Source: an uncultured bacterium
GTDB taxonomy: Bacteria; Bacillota_I; Bacilli_A; Acholeplasmatales; Anaeroplasmataceae
Assembly (NCBI GenBank): GCA_949293265.1
Contig: CASFCK010000012.1
Location: 1-44,061 of the forward strand
DNA length: 44,061 nt
Direction of reading: 5' to 3'
Shown: positions 1 to 8,084 of the stretch, in pieces
Layout: the number at the start of each line of letters is the position of its first letter
How positions within the stretch are numbered: position 1 is the stretch's first letter
Position numbers and translations under genes: made by a program
The notes under the pieces: generated by a model
What the model saw: only the letters and a program-made list of their open reading frames with translations
The model's database searches: none
Told to the model about the DNA's origin: nothing

Positions 1-111
1 TTGAGCAAGTCCTATTTGACTTCCTAAAGCATCTAGGTCTGGTCTAGTGTGTCTAAAAATAACTATTTTTTCATATTTTTTTATTAAATTCCATATATCT
101 GCATATATCAT
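1..111 (-). CDS. nrnA: DHH-family phosphoesterase, NrnA-like (partial, N-terminus only)
   Basis: Only the first 37 codons are inside the window; the gene runs off the left edge. Reading the minus strand from ATG at 111 gives a start MIYADIWNLIKKYEKIVIF, then RHTRPDLDALGSQIGLAQ. The H-x-R-P-D-x-D-A-x-G-S pattern is the first metal-binding motif of DHH phosphoesterases of the NrnA type, which degrade nanoRNA (oligoribonucleotides) and, in many members, 3'-phosphoadenosine 5'-phosphate. A GAGGTGA ribosome binding site lies nine bases before the ATG. The family is clear from the motif; NrnA rather than another DHH/DHHA1 protein is inferred, because the C-terminal domain is not visible. Confidence 0.75.
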   Translation of the reverse strand, partial: MIYADIWNLIKKYEKIVIFRHTRPDLDALGSQIGLAQ

Positions 112-132
112 AACAGTTAATCACCTCGTATT

Positions 133-161
133 ATTGTATCACAGCGATATAAAATTTTAAA
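133..161 (-). promoter_or_regulatory. Promoter of the nrnA-like gene
   Basis: On the minus strand, TTTAAA (156-161) and TACAAT (133-138) are separated by 17 bases. A TGA just before TACAAT makes an extended -10 element. It lies about 20 bases upstream of the start codon at 111. Confidence 0.5.
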
Positions 162-193
162 GGAAAACACAAATAATGTTAATACATATAATC

Positions 194-290
194 TTTGTCC
201 AAAATAAGATCACATCGTGAAAAAGTCGAATTAAACTTGACAAAAACCGCGATTTCGACTAAAATAAGGTTGCATCGTAAAAAAGTCGAA
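194..290. repeat. 30-bp-phased AGTCGAA/TTCGACT array in the upstream region of the AAA ATPase gene
   Basis: The 30-base segments 201-230 and 261-290 are direct repeats matching at 26 of 30 positions. Each ends in AGTCGAA (224-230 and 284-290). The inverse, TTCGACT, lies at 254-260, exactly midway, so three units alternate in orientation with 30-base spacing, about three helical turns. A poor fourth unit, TTTGTCC, sits at 194-200. The central unit overlaps the -10 element of the promoter at 237-265. This looks like an operator read on one face of the helix; the binding protein is unknown. Confidence 0.7.
237..265 (+). promoter_or_regulatory. Sigma-A-type promoter of the AAA ATPase gene
   Basis: A consensus TTGACA (237-242) and TAAAAT (260-265) are 17 bases apart. 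The final T of the central TTCGACT unit is the first base of the -10, so a protein bound to the repeat array would occlude RNA polymerase. A GGTGAG ribosome binding site is at 295-300, just before ATG 304. Confidence 0.75.
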
Positions 291-303
291 AGTTGGTGAG
301 AAT

Positions 304-1524
304 ATGCAATATATAAAAAGAGATATGGAAAAACTTATTATAAACACAAGTAAAGAATATAGTGCTATTTTATTATATGGGCCAAGACAAATTGGGAAAA
401 GCACAGTTTTAGAAAATCTTTTTAAAAATAGAACAATTATAAGCTTAGATGATTTAAATCTTAGAAATTTAGCTGTAAATGATCCTAAAATGTTTTTAGA
501 AATATATAAGCCTCCCCTATTAATAGATGAGATACAATATGCGCCAAATTTATTTTCTTATCTTAAAATGGCTATTGATAGAAACGCTACGCCTGGTAGT
601 TATTTATTAACAGGATCACAAGCTTTTAAATTGATGAAATTAGCTGGTGAAAGTCTAGCAGGAAGGGTAGCATTGCTTCATTTTTCTCCTTTTTCTCAAC
701 ACGAAATATATAGTGACACTATGCTTTTACCATTTAATTTAAATATTAATGATTTATTATTAAGAACGGCCACTTATAAAGAGGCTGATATTCACGAAAT
801 ATATCGCCGTATTTATTATGGTAGTATGCCAAATATAATAAATAACAAATATTCTAATCTAAATTTATTTTATTCTTCTTATCTAGAAACATATATTAAT
901 AGAGATATTAATGAAGAAAATAAAATAAATAACAGTTTGAAGTTTTTAAACTTTTTAACTGCTTTAGCTGCCCGCATAGGTCAAGTTTTAAATCTTCATA
1001 ATGTTGCTGGTGAATGTGATATAAGTGATGACACTGCTAAAAGATGGTTAGAATTAATATTAAAATCTGATGTTGTTTATTTACTTCATCCTTATTCTAA
1101 TAACGTTCTAAAAAGAACTATAAAAAGTCCTAAACTTTATTTTTTTGATACTGGTCTTGTGGCTTATTTAACAAAATATCATACTCCTGAAACATTAGAA
1201 GCTGGAGCTTTAAATGGGGCTATTTTTGAAAATTATGTTATCAATGAAATCAGAAAAACATATTTCAATTTAGGATATGAACCACCTATATATTATTATC
1301 ATGATAAAGATGGTAATGAAATAGATTTATTAATTGAAGAAAACGGTTATATTTATCCAATTGAAATTAAAAAAACTAATACGCCAAATACAAGTATGAT
1401 TAAAGCTTTCAATATATTAAGAAAAAGCTTAATACCTACAGGCAATGGAGCTGTTATTTGTTCTTATAATAATGTGTCTATGCTAGATAGCAATACGCTT
1501 ATTATTCCCGCATGGGCAATTTAA
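304..1524 (+). CDS. AAA family ATPase with C-terminal DUF4143 domain
   Basis: This 406-residue protein has an N-terminal P-loop ATPase domain: Walker A GPRQIGKST at residues 26-34, Walker B LLIDEIQ near 72-78, and a sensor-like LLTGSQ. A C-terminal DUF4143 region carries a PD-(D/E)xK-like pattern (NEIDLL, then IEIKK). The family is widespread and often mobile-like in gut Firmicutes and Bacteroidetes; its biochemical role is not settled. It is one of only two complete plus-strand genes in the window. It stands alone between a promoter covered by an operator-like repeat array and a strong terminator, so it is probably an independently controlled accessory gene. The domain assignment is secure; function is unknown. 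Confidence 0.85.
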   Translation: MQYIKRDMEKLIINTSKEYSAILLYGPRQIGKSTVLENLFKNRTIISLDDLNLRNLAVNDPKMFLEIYKPPLLIDEIQYAPNLFSYLKMAIDRNATPGSYLLTGSQAFKLMKLAGESLAGRVALLHFSPFSQHEIYSDTMLLPFNLNINDLLLRTATYKEADIHEIYRRIYYGSMPNIINNKYSNLNLFYSSYLETYINRDINEENKINNSLKFLNFLTALAARIGQVLNLHNVAGECDISDDTAKRWLELILKSDVVYLLHPYSNNVLKRTIKSPKLYFFDTGLVAYLTKYHTPETLEAGALNGAIFENYVINEIRKTYFNLGYEPPIYYYHDKDGNEIDLLIEENGYIYPIEIKKTNTPNTSMIKAFNILRKSLIPTGNGAVICSYNNVSMLDSNTLIIPAWAI

Positions 1525-1565
1525 AAAACCCTGGTGTTTAAATTATCTTTAAATGCCAGGGTTTT
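1525..1565. terminator. Convergent bidirectional terminator
   Basis: AAAACCCTGG (1525-1534) pairs with CCAGGGTTTT (1556-1565). Inner TTTAAA segments extend the stem. A-tracts and T-tracts flank both sides, so it can stop the plus-strand ATPase gene and the minus-strand cluster that ends at 1579. Confidence 0.85.
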
Positions 1566-1578
1566 CTTATTTAAAATT

Positions 1579-3024
1579 TTAATAATTGGGCCATGTTCTT
1601 CTTACAACTGGTTTAGAGTTAGGTGTGTTTGCAGTATAAAAATCTATTTTACCTTTTCCGCTTGAAATATATAAATCATTTAATACATATACTGTTTCAT
1701 TAAACCATTCTGAATCCTTTAACTTAGTCGTGTTATTTGAGGCACTTACTGCTGTATCTATACCATTACTTGAAACTATAATATTACCATTTAAAGGTTT
1801 CATTTTTAATTCTTTTTCATCAAAATAACTTGTAACATATACTTGATCAGTATACTTTGCTACTCTATTTATAAATTCTTGGGTAGGAAATATATTTTGA
1901 TAATTAGCTGTATATTCAGTAGAACCTGCACAACAACAAACAGTAACAATATCTGGTGTAATTAATTTTAATAAACAATCATTTGATGATGTCTTTGAAC
2001 CGTGGTGTCCAGCCTTAAATAAATCAACATGCGGTAATGTTTTTTCGGGAGTTGAACCATCATAATACAAAGCCATGTGTTCTTCTCCTTCTTCTTCTAA
2101 ATCACCTGTTAACATATAATGATGATCGTTATAATTAAGCATTGTACATACCGAATAATTATTTTCATCAGTACCTTTAGTATTATTAAAATAATAATAA
2201 TTATATAAAATATCCATAGTAATATTAGATTCTTCATCTAATATAAAACTATCTTTAGCACCATTAGTATTATTAAAGCAATCATCAGCAAACATAACTT
2301 TAGTACCGTTATCACCAAGATAATCTACAGCCGTTAAAAAATCTTTATATATACTAGACGTTTTACTTGTTCTATCATTCATTATTAAATTATCTATTTC
2401 ATAATTATATAATATCCCTGTATAACTGTTTCCACTTTTATTACCAACAAAACCTGCAATATGATCTTGGTCCCCATGGGTAGCGATTACATATTCTAGT
2501 TTATTATCTGTTACATAATTATCTAAATAACTTATAATATCATCAGCACTATCTTTACGAGATCCTGCATCTATTAAGATATCTGTATCACCAGCTTTAA
2601 TATAAATCGAATCACCTGTATATTCATTACCAAGCATTAAAAAATGGATTTGAAAATCATCATATGTAGTTCCTACAATGGCTTGATTACTGTTTGGCTT
2701 TTTATCTTCTTTATTTATATAATTTATTACTTTATCAGCAAAACCTATATTTATGACTTTATAATAATCTAAGGCAAAAACTAAACCAAATAATAATATA
2801 ATAAATATTATAAAAACAAGAATTCCTTTCCAATGTTTCTTTAACCTTTTATTATTAATATTTACTTTAGTTGAGCCGATATTTAGTCCTATCTTGTACT
2901 CATACTTTCTCTTTTCACAATAATTAATTGCTTCTATCTTACTAGAAAATATTTTACTAGCTTTTTTATTTCCTTCTTTTCTTATTTCAAAAGAACCATC
3001 TTCTCTTTCACTAATTATATACAT
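1579..3024 (-). CDS. Membrane-anchored ComEC-type metallo-beta-lactamase-fold hydrolase with N-terminal DUF2188-like domain
   Basis: The 481-residue protein has three parts. Residues 1-45 resemble the small DUF2188 domain (start MYIISEREDGSF, then KKASKIF). Residues 67-86 form one transmembrane helix, preceded by KRLKKHWK, so by the positive-inside rule the C-terminus should be outside. A metallo-beta-lactamase domain starts near residue 125, with H183-x-D185-x-D187-H188, LTGD, and a GHHGS motif typical of the ComEC/Rec2 C-terminal domain. In ComEC that domain is thought to act on DNA during uptake. Here it is free of the ComEC channel. It follows the binding-protein-like lipoprotein gene by 17 bases, with ribosome binding site GGTGAT, so the two form an operon. 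A nuclease role is inferred. Confidence 0.75.
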   Translation of the reverse strand: MYIISEREDGSFEIRKEGNKKASKIFSSKIEAINYCEKRKYEYKIGLNIGSTKVNINNKRLKKHWKGILVFIIFIILLFGLVFALDYYKVINIGFADKVINYINKEDKKPNSNQAIVGTTYDDFQIHFLMLGNEYTGDSIYIKAGDTDILIDAGSRKDSADDIISYLDNYVTDNKLEYVIATHGDQDHIAGFVGNKSGNSYTGILYNYEIDNLIMNDRTSKTSSIYKDFLTAVDYLGDNGTKVMFADDCFNNTNGAKDSFILDEESNITMDILYNYYYFNNTKGTDENNYSVCTMLNYNDHHYMLTGDLEEEGEEHMALYYDGSTPEKTLPHVDLFKAGHHGSKTSSNDCLLKLITPDIVTVCCCAGSTEYTANYQNIFPTQEFINRVAKYTDQVYVTSYFDEKELKMKPLNGNIIVSSNGIDTAVSASNNTTKLKDSEWFNETVYVLNDLYISSGKGKIDFYTANTPNSKPVVRRTWPNY

Positions 3025-3041
3025 AATTTAAATCACCATTT

Positions 3042-4550
3042 TCATTTAAAGTATAAAGATACAACTTGTTCTATTTTATTGTTTATCATAATATCTTTAG
3101 CTACATTATTTAAATTTAAATAAAATTCAATTATTTCATCTTCTAAAGGTAAACAAGCTATATAATTATAATTATTTTTAATCATTTCTTGCATAGAGCT
3201 AAATCTTTCATTTATTGTCATATCATAAATATTTGTATTATAAGCATCATAATTAATCGGTATTAATCCGTTAACAAATGTAGCTTGTACATTTTTATCT
3301 AATAAAGATAAAATAATTTGCCAAATGATATTATTTTTAGCTCTATTATCATCATTAAACATCATCATACTATTACAATTTGCGTATAAACGAACATTAG
3401 AATTTTCTTCCTTAAATGGTGGGATTACCATACATTCTAAATTAAAATTGTCATAAAGCGCACCAGTTAAACTGTTATTAGCAAACAAAGTAGATATATC
3501 TTTTGGTTCGTTTTCATTATAAGGAGCTAAATATGCCATATAAGTAAAGTTAGTTAATTGAACATAATTAGTAGATTCGTTATCATATTCACTTTTGATT
3601 TTCTTTAATATTTCTATTATTTTATTCTTGTCATAACCATTATCACTAATAGCATTAGTTTGTAATAACCTTAATATAACGGAATTGCTAAATGAATCAG
3701 AAGCGTATAAATTTGGTTTTGTCCCAAATTTTGAAGTTATAATATTATTGAATTCCATATAATCGTCCCATGACCAATTTTTGATATCATTTGTTTTAAC
3801 AGTAGAGATATAATTGTTTTCTACTAAATAATTAATAAAATGCATATTAACTCTAACTATATCTGAAGACATAGAATAAGGTATCATAATTTGTTTATTA
3901 TTATAATTACCTTGTTTAAATGCAACTTTATTTAAATTTAATTTTTTAAAATCTTCATCTATAAAATCAGCTAAATCTACTATATCTGTTCGATATTTAT
4001 ATTTATTTAAACTAGTAGAATCTCCAAATATTAAATTGGGTTTTTTACCATTAGCTTCTAATTTTGTTATTTTTGAATCTAAAGATGAATAATAATTAAT
4101 CATTTCAAAATTATATTTAGGATAAATATATTTTAATGTTTCTACAATACTTGTTAGTTGTAGTTCTAAATTAGAATTGTTATATAAAATAACAATATCA
4201 TTAGTCAGATTTCCTTTTTTTGTGACTGTTACTTTAATATCTCTTGAGTAGTTTTTATTTTTTAGCGTTACTTTAACCTTAATGTTAGTTTTAGTATCAT
4301 TATTTGACTTTGTTATTTGAGCTAAATAATAGTCTTCTTTTTCGATGAGTTTAATTATATTATTATCTGTTTCATAAGATAATTTATATTTCTCGCCCCC
4401 ATAATTTAAATATAGTGGTAAATGAAAGTCAGTAAATACCTCTTTATTATCTACTTCTATATTTAAATCAGCTAATGGATTAACGTTGTTTTGACATCCT
4501 AGTAATAATAATATTGGTATTAGTAATAATAACCAAATTTTATTTTTCAT
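3042..4550 (-). CDS. Lipoprotein with N-terminal Ig-like domain and extracellular solute-binding protein-like region
   Basis: Residues 1-18 are a lipoprotein signal with lipobox LLGC and acylated Cys19. Residues 26-112 form a beta-rich module that matches, in spacing and key residues (DF, Y, ItR/ITK, K-rich strand, final TVTK), modules in two other lipoproteins of this cluster. It resembles the atrophied bacterial Ig family. The remaining ~390 residues resemble family 1 extracellular solute-binding proteins by overall pattern (LIFGDSTSL, IPYSMSSDIVRVN, FVNGLIPINYDAYN). The similarity is weaker than for the binding protein at 10556. The start has ribosome binding site AAGGTG. It could be a second ligand-binding subunit for the nearby importer, or a structural surface protein. 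Confidence 0.65.
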   Translation of the reverse strand: MKNKIWLLLLIPILLLLGCQNNVNPLADLNIEVDNKEVFTDFHLPLYLNYGGEKYKLSYETDNNIIKLIEKEDYYLAQITKSNNDTKTNIKVKVTLKNKNYSRDIKVTVTKKGNLTNDIVILYNNSNLELQLTSIVETLKYIYPKYNFEMINYYSSLDSKITKLEANGKKPNLIFGDSTSLNKYKYRTDIVDLADFIDEDFKKLNLNKVAFKQGNYNNKQIMIPYSMSSDIVRVNMHFINYLVENNYISTVKTNDIKNWSWDDYMEFNNIITSKFGTKPNLYASDSFSNSVILRLLQTNAISDNGYDKNKIIEILKKIKSEYDNESTNYVQLTNFTYMAYLAPYNENEPKDISTLFANNSLTGALYDNFNLECMVIPPFKEENSNVRLYANCNSMMMFNDDNRAKNNIIWQIILSLLDKNVQATFVNGLIPINYDAYNTNIYDMTINERFSSMQEMIKNNYNYIACLPLEDEIIEFYLNLNNVAKDIMINNKIEQVVSLYFK

Positions 4551-4584
4551 CTTTTCACCTTCATAATTTAAATAAATTATATTT

Positions 4585-4615
4585 AGACAAAAGTGTCCTT
4601 TATATTAAGGACACT
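4585..4615 (-). terminator. Terminator after the endonuclease I lipoprotein gene
   Basis: A perfect nine-base-pair stem, AGTGTCCTT (4592-4600) with AAGGACACT (4607-4615), has a six-base loop and is followed on the minus strand by TTTTGTCT. It separates the gene ending at 4625 from the lipoprotein gene starting at 4550. Confidence 0.8.
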
Positions 4616-4624
4616 AATAAAACT

Positions 4625-6442
4625 TTAATATGTTAATGTAAAGTTTTTAATAATCATTCTTGGCTGACTACCATGAACAACTATTCCAAAATACCCAGAT
4701 TTAGCTTCTGTTAATTCATAAAATGCTGTTTGACCTTCTACTAGATATTCTGATAAATCATCTAATATTTCATAATTTATTCCATCTTTTGAATAGATTA
4801 TACATCCACCATTAAAGCCAGAATTAATAGTGCCAACATCAAAACTAATTCCTTTTAGGTCTTTAACATTGAATTCTAATACAGCATATTTAGACCAATT
4901 ACCAACATTATATTTAGAATTAGGCTTACTATAATTATTTGTGTTAAATCCTAATAAGAATTCATCATCTTTAGTGCTATAGTTAGTTGTGTAGAATGTT
5001 ACACCTTGATCTTCTATTTCAGCTACTTGGCCATAACTTGTTCCCGTTGAAGGGAATTTTTTTAGATCATATGTTATTTCTTTAATTCCTAATAATTCTT
5101 TATATTCTTTAATTTTTTCTTCTAAAATACTATAATTAGTAACCTTAGTTTTATCAGCTTCAGATAAGGTATTATATCTGTTTTGTAAACCATCTAAAAT
5201 TTCCTTATCTTCTAGGGTTATAGTTTTATCTTTAATTGAATTAATATCATTAATTAAATCTGAAATAGTAGTATCTTCAACAACTTCATCATTTTTGACT
5301 TTTTCTAAAACTGTTTCTTCCGTTATACCTAGTTCTTCACTTTCGTCTTGATATAAATAATAAACAAATTCCGGATGATCTATATATGGATTTCTATTTC
5401 CTTGATATGTATATACAACTTCATTTCTTTTGATTTCTGTTTCAGATACCGGATCTTCATAATGCCATTTAATTAAAGTATCTAACATACCTAAAGTAGG
5501 TTCGTTATTATAGTTGCCAGTATTATCTAAAGTTAAGGTTAATTCAGAATCATGATATCTAGTAACCATATAGAATAAGATTCTTGCCACATCACCTTTA
5601 ACTTCATCACGCGGTTCAAAAACTTCACTATTCCATTTATTACCATAAATATCAGTATTAGCAGGGTTTACTATTTCATCAAAATAACTATTATTTCTTG
5701 AACTATTAATAACTTTTTCTGTAGCTCTTAAATGATGAGCATCAGCATAAGCTGTATATTTCTCATCATTAAAACCATGTGATTTTGCCCAAACATGTTC
5801 ACGATTCCAAACTTTACCACCGTCTGTAATGCCTGAACCATCTCTAGCCTCTTTAGATAATAATATACCTGTATAAAAACATTCAATATTATCGGAATCA
5901 TAAGCATCTGATTCTTGTAATACAGTCCATACTTCTTTATAAGTTAATTCATTAGTATGAGTAGATTTAACAATATCATTTAAGGTAGTAAAGAAAGAGT
6001 CATAAGTAGAAAAACTGCCCGTCATATCGGCATAATAACCGGTATATGTTACATCGCTTGGTAAGACTCCTGGTTCTATATTTTCTTCTTTAGCTATAGT
6101 TATGCTAAAGTTTTTGCTTGCAGTTTCGTCATTATATTTTACACTTGCGTTAAATTTTACTTTTACATCACTTGTACTTCGTGTGATTTTAGCATTATAA
6201 TAAGAACCATTTAAACTAAATGTTAAAGCTTTTTCATTTTCGCTTTCCCAGGTTAAATCATATGTTTTATTTTTATAAGTTATTGTTGCTGGTACAGTAA
6301 AATCACTAGTTACTGTTTCGTTATTTACATCAACAGTTAATGTATCGATTATTTCGTTTGCAGTGATTTTTTCTTCAGGTAATAAATTACACGATGTTAA
6401 TGTCAACAACAAAAAACACGTTAATAGCGCTATTTTTTTCAT
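4625..6442 (-). CDS. Secreted endonuclease I family lipoprotein with Ig-like domain
   Basis: The 605-residue lipoprotein has lipobox LTSC (Cys18), the shared Ig-like module at residues 29-117, and an endonuclease I (EndA/NucM, beta-beta-alpha-metal) domain at about 130-350. Hallmarks are NREHVWAKSHG (213-223) and DAHHLRATEKVINSSRNNS (234-252), which supply the catalytic His and Asn of this non-specific DNA/RNA nuclease family. A helical linker (about 370-450) leads to a C-terminal beta-sandwich-like region of unknown type. It should be anchored outside the membrane and cut extracellular nucleic acid. The start has ribosome binding site GAGGAGGT. The gene has its own strong promoter (6477-6505) and a terminator on each side, so it is a single-gene unit inside the nuclease/importer cluster. 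Confidence 0.88.
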   Translation of the reverse strand: MKKIALLTCFLLLTLTSCNLLPEEKITANEIIDTLTVDVNNETVTSDFTVPATITYKNKTYDLTWESENEKALTFSLNGSYYNAKITRSTSDVKVKFNASVKYNDETASKNFSITIAKEENIEPGVLPSDVTYTGYYADMTGSFSTYDSFFTTLNDIVKSTHTNELTYKEVWTVLQESDAYDSDNIECFYTGILLSKEARDGSGITDGGKVWNREHVWAKSHGFNDEKYTAYADAHHLRATEKVINSSRNNSYFDEIVNPANTDIYGNKWNSEVFEPRDEVKGDVARILFYMVTRYHDSELTLTLDNTGNYNNEPTLGMLDTLIKWHYEDPVSETEIKRNEVVYTYQGNRNPYIDHPEFVYYLYQDESEELGITEETVLEKVKNDEVVEDTTISDLINDINSIKDKTITLEDKEILDGLQNRYNTLSEADKTKVTNYSILEEKIKEYKELLGIKEITYDLKKFPSTGTSYGQVAEIEDQGVTFYTTNYSTKDDEFLLGFNTNNYSKPNSKYNVGNWSKYAVLEFNVKDLKGISFDVGTINSGFNGGCIIYSKDGINYEILDDLSEYLVEGQTAFYELTEAKSGYFGIVVHGSQPRMIIKNFTLTY

Positions 6443-6476
6443 ATTAACCTCCTCAAAGTTTTTTCTTTCTATTTAG

Positions 6477-6505
6477 ATTATAATATATATATTTAAAAAA
6501 TGCAA
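6477..6505 (-). promoter_or_regulatory. Promoter of the endonuclease I lipoprotein gene
   Basis: Minus-strand TTGCAT (6500-6505), a 17-base spacer and TATAAT (6477-6482) lie about 35 bases before ATG 6442. This is close to the sigma-A consensus. Confidence 0.7.
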
Positions 6506-6552
6506 ACAGAACTGTTTTTAATTATAAAAATATTAATAATTTTAATAAACAC

Positions 6553-6581
6553 AAAAAGAGTGATTAGAAAACTAACCACTC
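6553..6581 (-). terminator. Terminator after the thermonuclease lipoprotein gene
   Basis: GAGTGGTTAG pairs with CTAATCACTC on the minus-strand RNA: ten pairs including one G-U wobble, arms at 6572-6581 and 6558-6567. A tetraloop separates the arms and five U follow. The G-U pair forms only on this strand, which fits a minus-strand terminator. Confidence 0.8.
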
Positions 6582-6588
6582 ATTATAA

Positions 6589-7812
6589 TTAAGCATATAT
6601 ACTCTTATTAGCTTCATAATCCCAATAAGGATCTGTTTCACCATATTTACCTAATTTATTTCTTTGAGCATATAATCTAGCATTTAAGAAATAACCATAA
6701 TATGGAATATCTTTGTAGTACATATCAGTTCCTTCAAAGCCATCAACAGAATAACCTTTTAAAATAATGATATAATTAACCATTATTTCATCAGCATAAA
6801 CGTAACATAAAACTCGATCATAACCTTCTGTTAATGCTCCGCCATCATTACTTTGACAATGAATAACATCAGCTGAACTTTGTAATTCCTTAGTATATTC
6901 TTTAGCTACCCAGCCAAATTCTTGAATATTACCAGTATAGCTTTCAGGTGTATCAATATCTAAATATCTAGCACTAGCTTCAAATCCTAGTGAAGTATTA
7001 CCTGTGTCTCTACCATATACTTCATCTTGATTTAATTCTTTCCAATCAAATCTAGTTGTGTCGCCATCAACATGACTTACAATGTCAACTTCAGTGAATC
7101 CACCTCCACCAACGTTAGGAGAAGCAACAAATTCATTATTATAATATGGACTATTTTCATTGTATTTAGGACCTTCTAATAATTCTCTAGCATTTACTGA
7201 ATTAGTAAAGCCATCTAAATAATTAGTATTATCTTGAGAATAGAAAATCCATTCATATGGGTCGTATGTTGTAGATGGTGAAGCTTTTACTAATTCACCT
7301 AGATATGTAGATACACTTAAGCCAGTTAAAACATCGTCATCTACAACTTCATAATATTCTGTTTTTCTTACTAATGTAGTAGCACGCATATTTGTATTTT
7401 CTGCATTAGGGTCAAATGTACCTAAAACATCAATTTTAGCTTCATTTTTAACTAATGCTATATGTTCACGACCACCAAATACTAATTCTCCTGATCTTAA
7501 ATCAGCATATTTTAATACTTCTTCTTCACTTTCACTATTAGCAACAACGAATACCTCGCCAGCTTTAATAGTATGATCTCCTAAACTAATAACTACTTCA
7601 GGTGTATTCACTTCTCTACGATCATATATTTCAATTGAATAATCTTTTGTAGAAACATCATGATCAGTAAAGTTGTATAAAGATATTGCATTATTATCTT
7701 TACTACCTTCTAAGTAAACATTAATTAATAATTCAGGAGTTGTATCTTTACTACAGCTTGCTAGTAAGATGATAGCAAGTAATGTAGTAATAAAGAAACT
7801 TATTTTTTTCAT
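6589..7812 (-). CDS. Lipoprotein with lamin-tail-like domain and staphylococcal-nuclease-type thermonuclease domain
   Basis: The 407-residue protein has lipobox LASC (Cys20). Residues 28-132 resemble a lamin tail domain (NAISLYNFTD, IKAGEVFVVANS, HIALVKN, IDVLG), a module often attached to secreted nucleases. A thermonuclease domain spans about 240-400: VDGDT (248-252), RYLDIDTPES (282-291) and YDRVLCYVYADE (331-342). Positions equivalent to the active-site Arg35, Asp40, Glu43 and Arg87 of S. aureus nuclease appear as R282, D287, E290 and R333, so it should be active and metal-dependent. It is expected on the outer membrane face, cutting DNA or RNA. The ribosome binding site GAGGAG is about 12 bases from ATG, rather far. 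A terminator lies just upstream and no clear promoter was seen, so expression may rely on readthrough. Confidence 0.85.
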   Translation of the reverse strand: MKKISFFITTLLAIILLASCSKDTTPELLINVYLEGSKDNNAISLYNFTDHDVSTKDYSIEIYDRREVNTPEVVISLGDHTIKAGEVFVVANSESEEEVLKYADLRSGELVFGGREHIALVKNEAKIDVLGTFDPNAENTNMRATTLVRKTEYYEVVDDDVLTGLSVSTYLGELVKASPSTTYDPYEWIFYSQDNTNYLDGFTNSVNARELLEGPKYNENSPYYNNEFVASPNVGGGGFTEVDIVSHVDGDTTRFDWKELNQDEVYGRDTGNTSLGFEASARYLDIDTPESYTGNIQEFGWVAKEYTKELQSSADVIHCQSNDGGALTEGYDRVLCYVYADEIMVNYIIILKGYSVDGFEGTDMYYKDIPYYGYFLNARLYAQRNKLGKYGETDPYWDYEANKSIYA

Positions 7813-7837
7813 TTAATTAATCATCTCCTCATTAGAG

Positions 7838-7870
7838 AAAAAACAGGTGGGGTATAAGAGCCTCCACCCA
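7838..7870 (-). terminator. Terminator after the OB-fold lipoprotein gene
   Basis: On the minus strand GGTGG-A-GG pairs with CC-CCACC around an eight-base loop, followed by TGTTTTTT. It lies between the apparent full end of the OB-fold lipoprotein reading frame (7905) and the thermonuclease gene start (7812). Confidence 0.7.
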
Positions 7871-7904
7871 TTTTTTTCATAATTTTAGCAAATATTATTG
7901 AAAA

Positions 7905-8084
7905 TTATTCAGCGTAATGAATTTGAACACTAGAAATTCTAGCTTGTGCACCTGCTGTACCAACACTTTGAATTGTAAATGATTCAACTGCTGTAGAATA
8001 TTCAACTGTAAATGTTACATCTTCTGCGTTTGTAGCAGATTGAACAGCTTCTAATCCTGATACTTTTAATTGTGCAACATCTCG
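7905..8084 (-). pseudogene. Out-of-frame C-terminal segment of the OB-fold lipoprotein
   Basis: Directly after the frame used by the gene at 8066-10396, the minus strand stays open in the -1 frame. It reads DVAQLKVSGLEAVQSATN, then EDVTFTVEYSTAVESFTI, and ends ARISSVQIHYAE before TAA at 7905. The residue style and beta-strand alternation match a normal C-terminal domain end, and codon use matches the upstream gene. One extra base near the AAAA run at 8086-8089 would join it to the main frame. It has no start codon or ribosome binding site of its own. It is therefore the detached tail of that gene, through mutation, assembly error or, less likely, programmed slippage. Confidence 0.75.

Noticed and set aside
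304-1524. The AAA/DUF4143 ATPase gene as part of a prophage or insertion sequence
   Set aside because: No terminal inverted repeats, target duplications, transposase or phage genes are visible around it.
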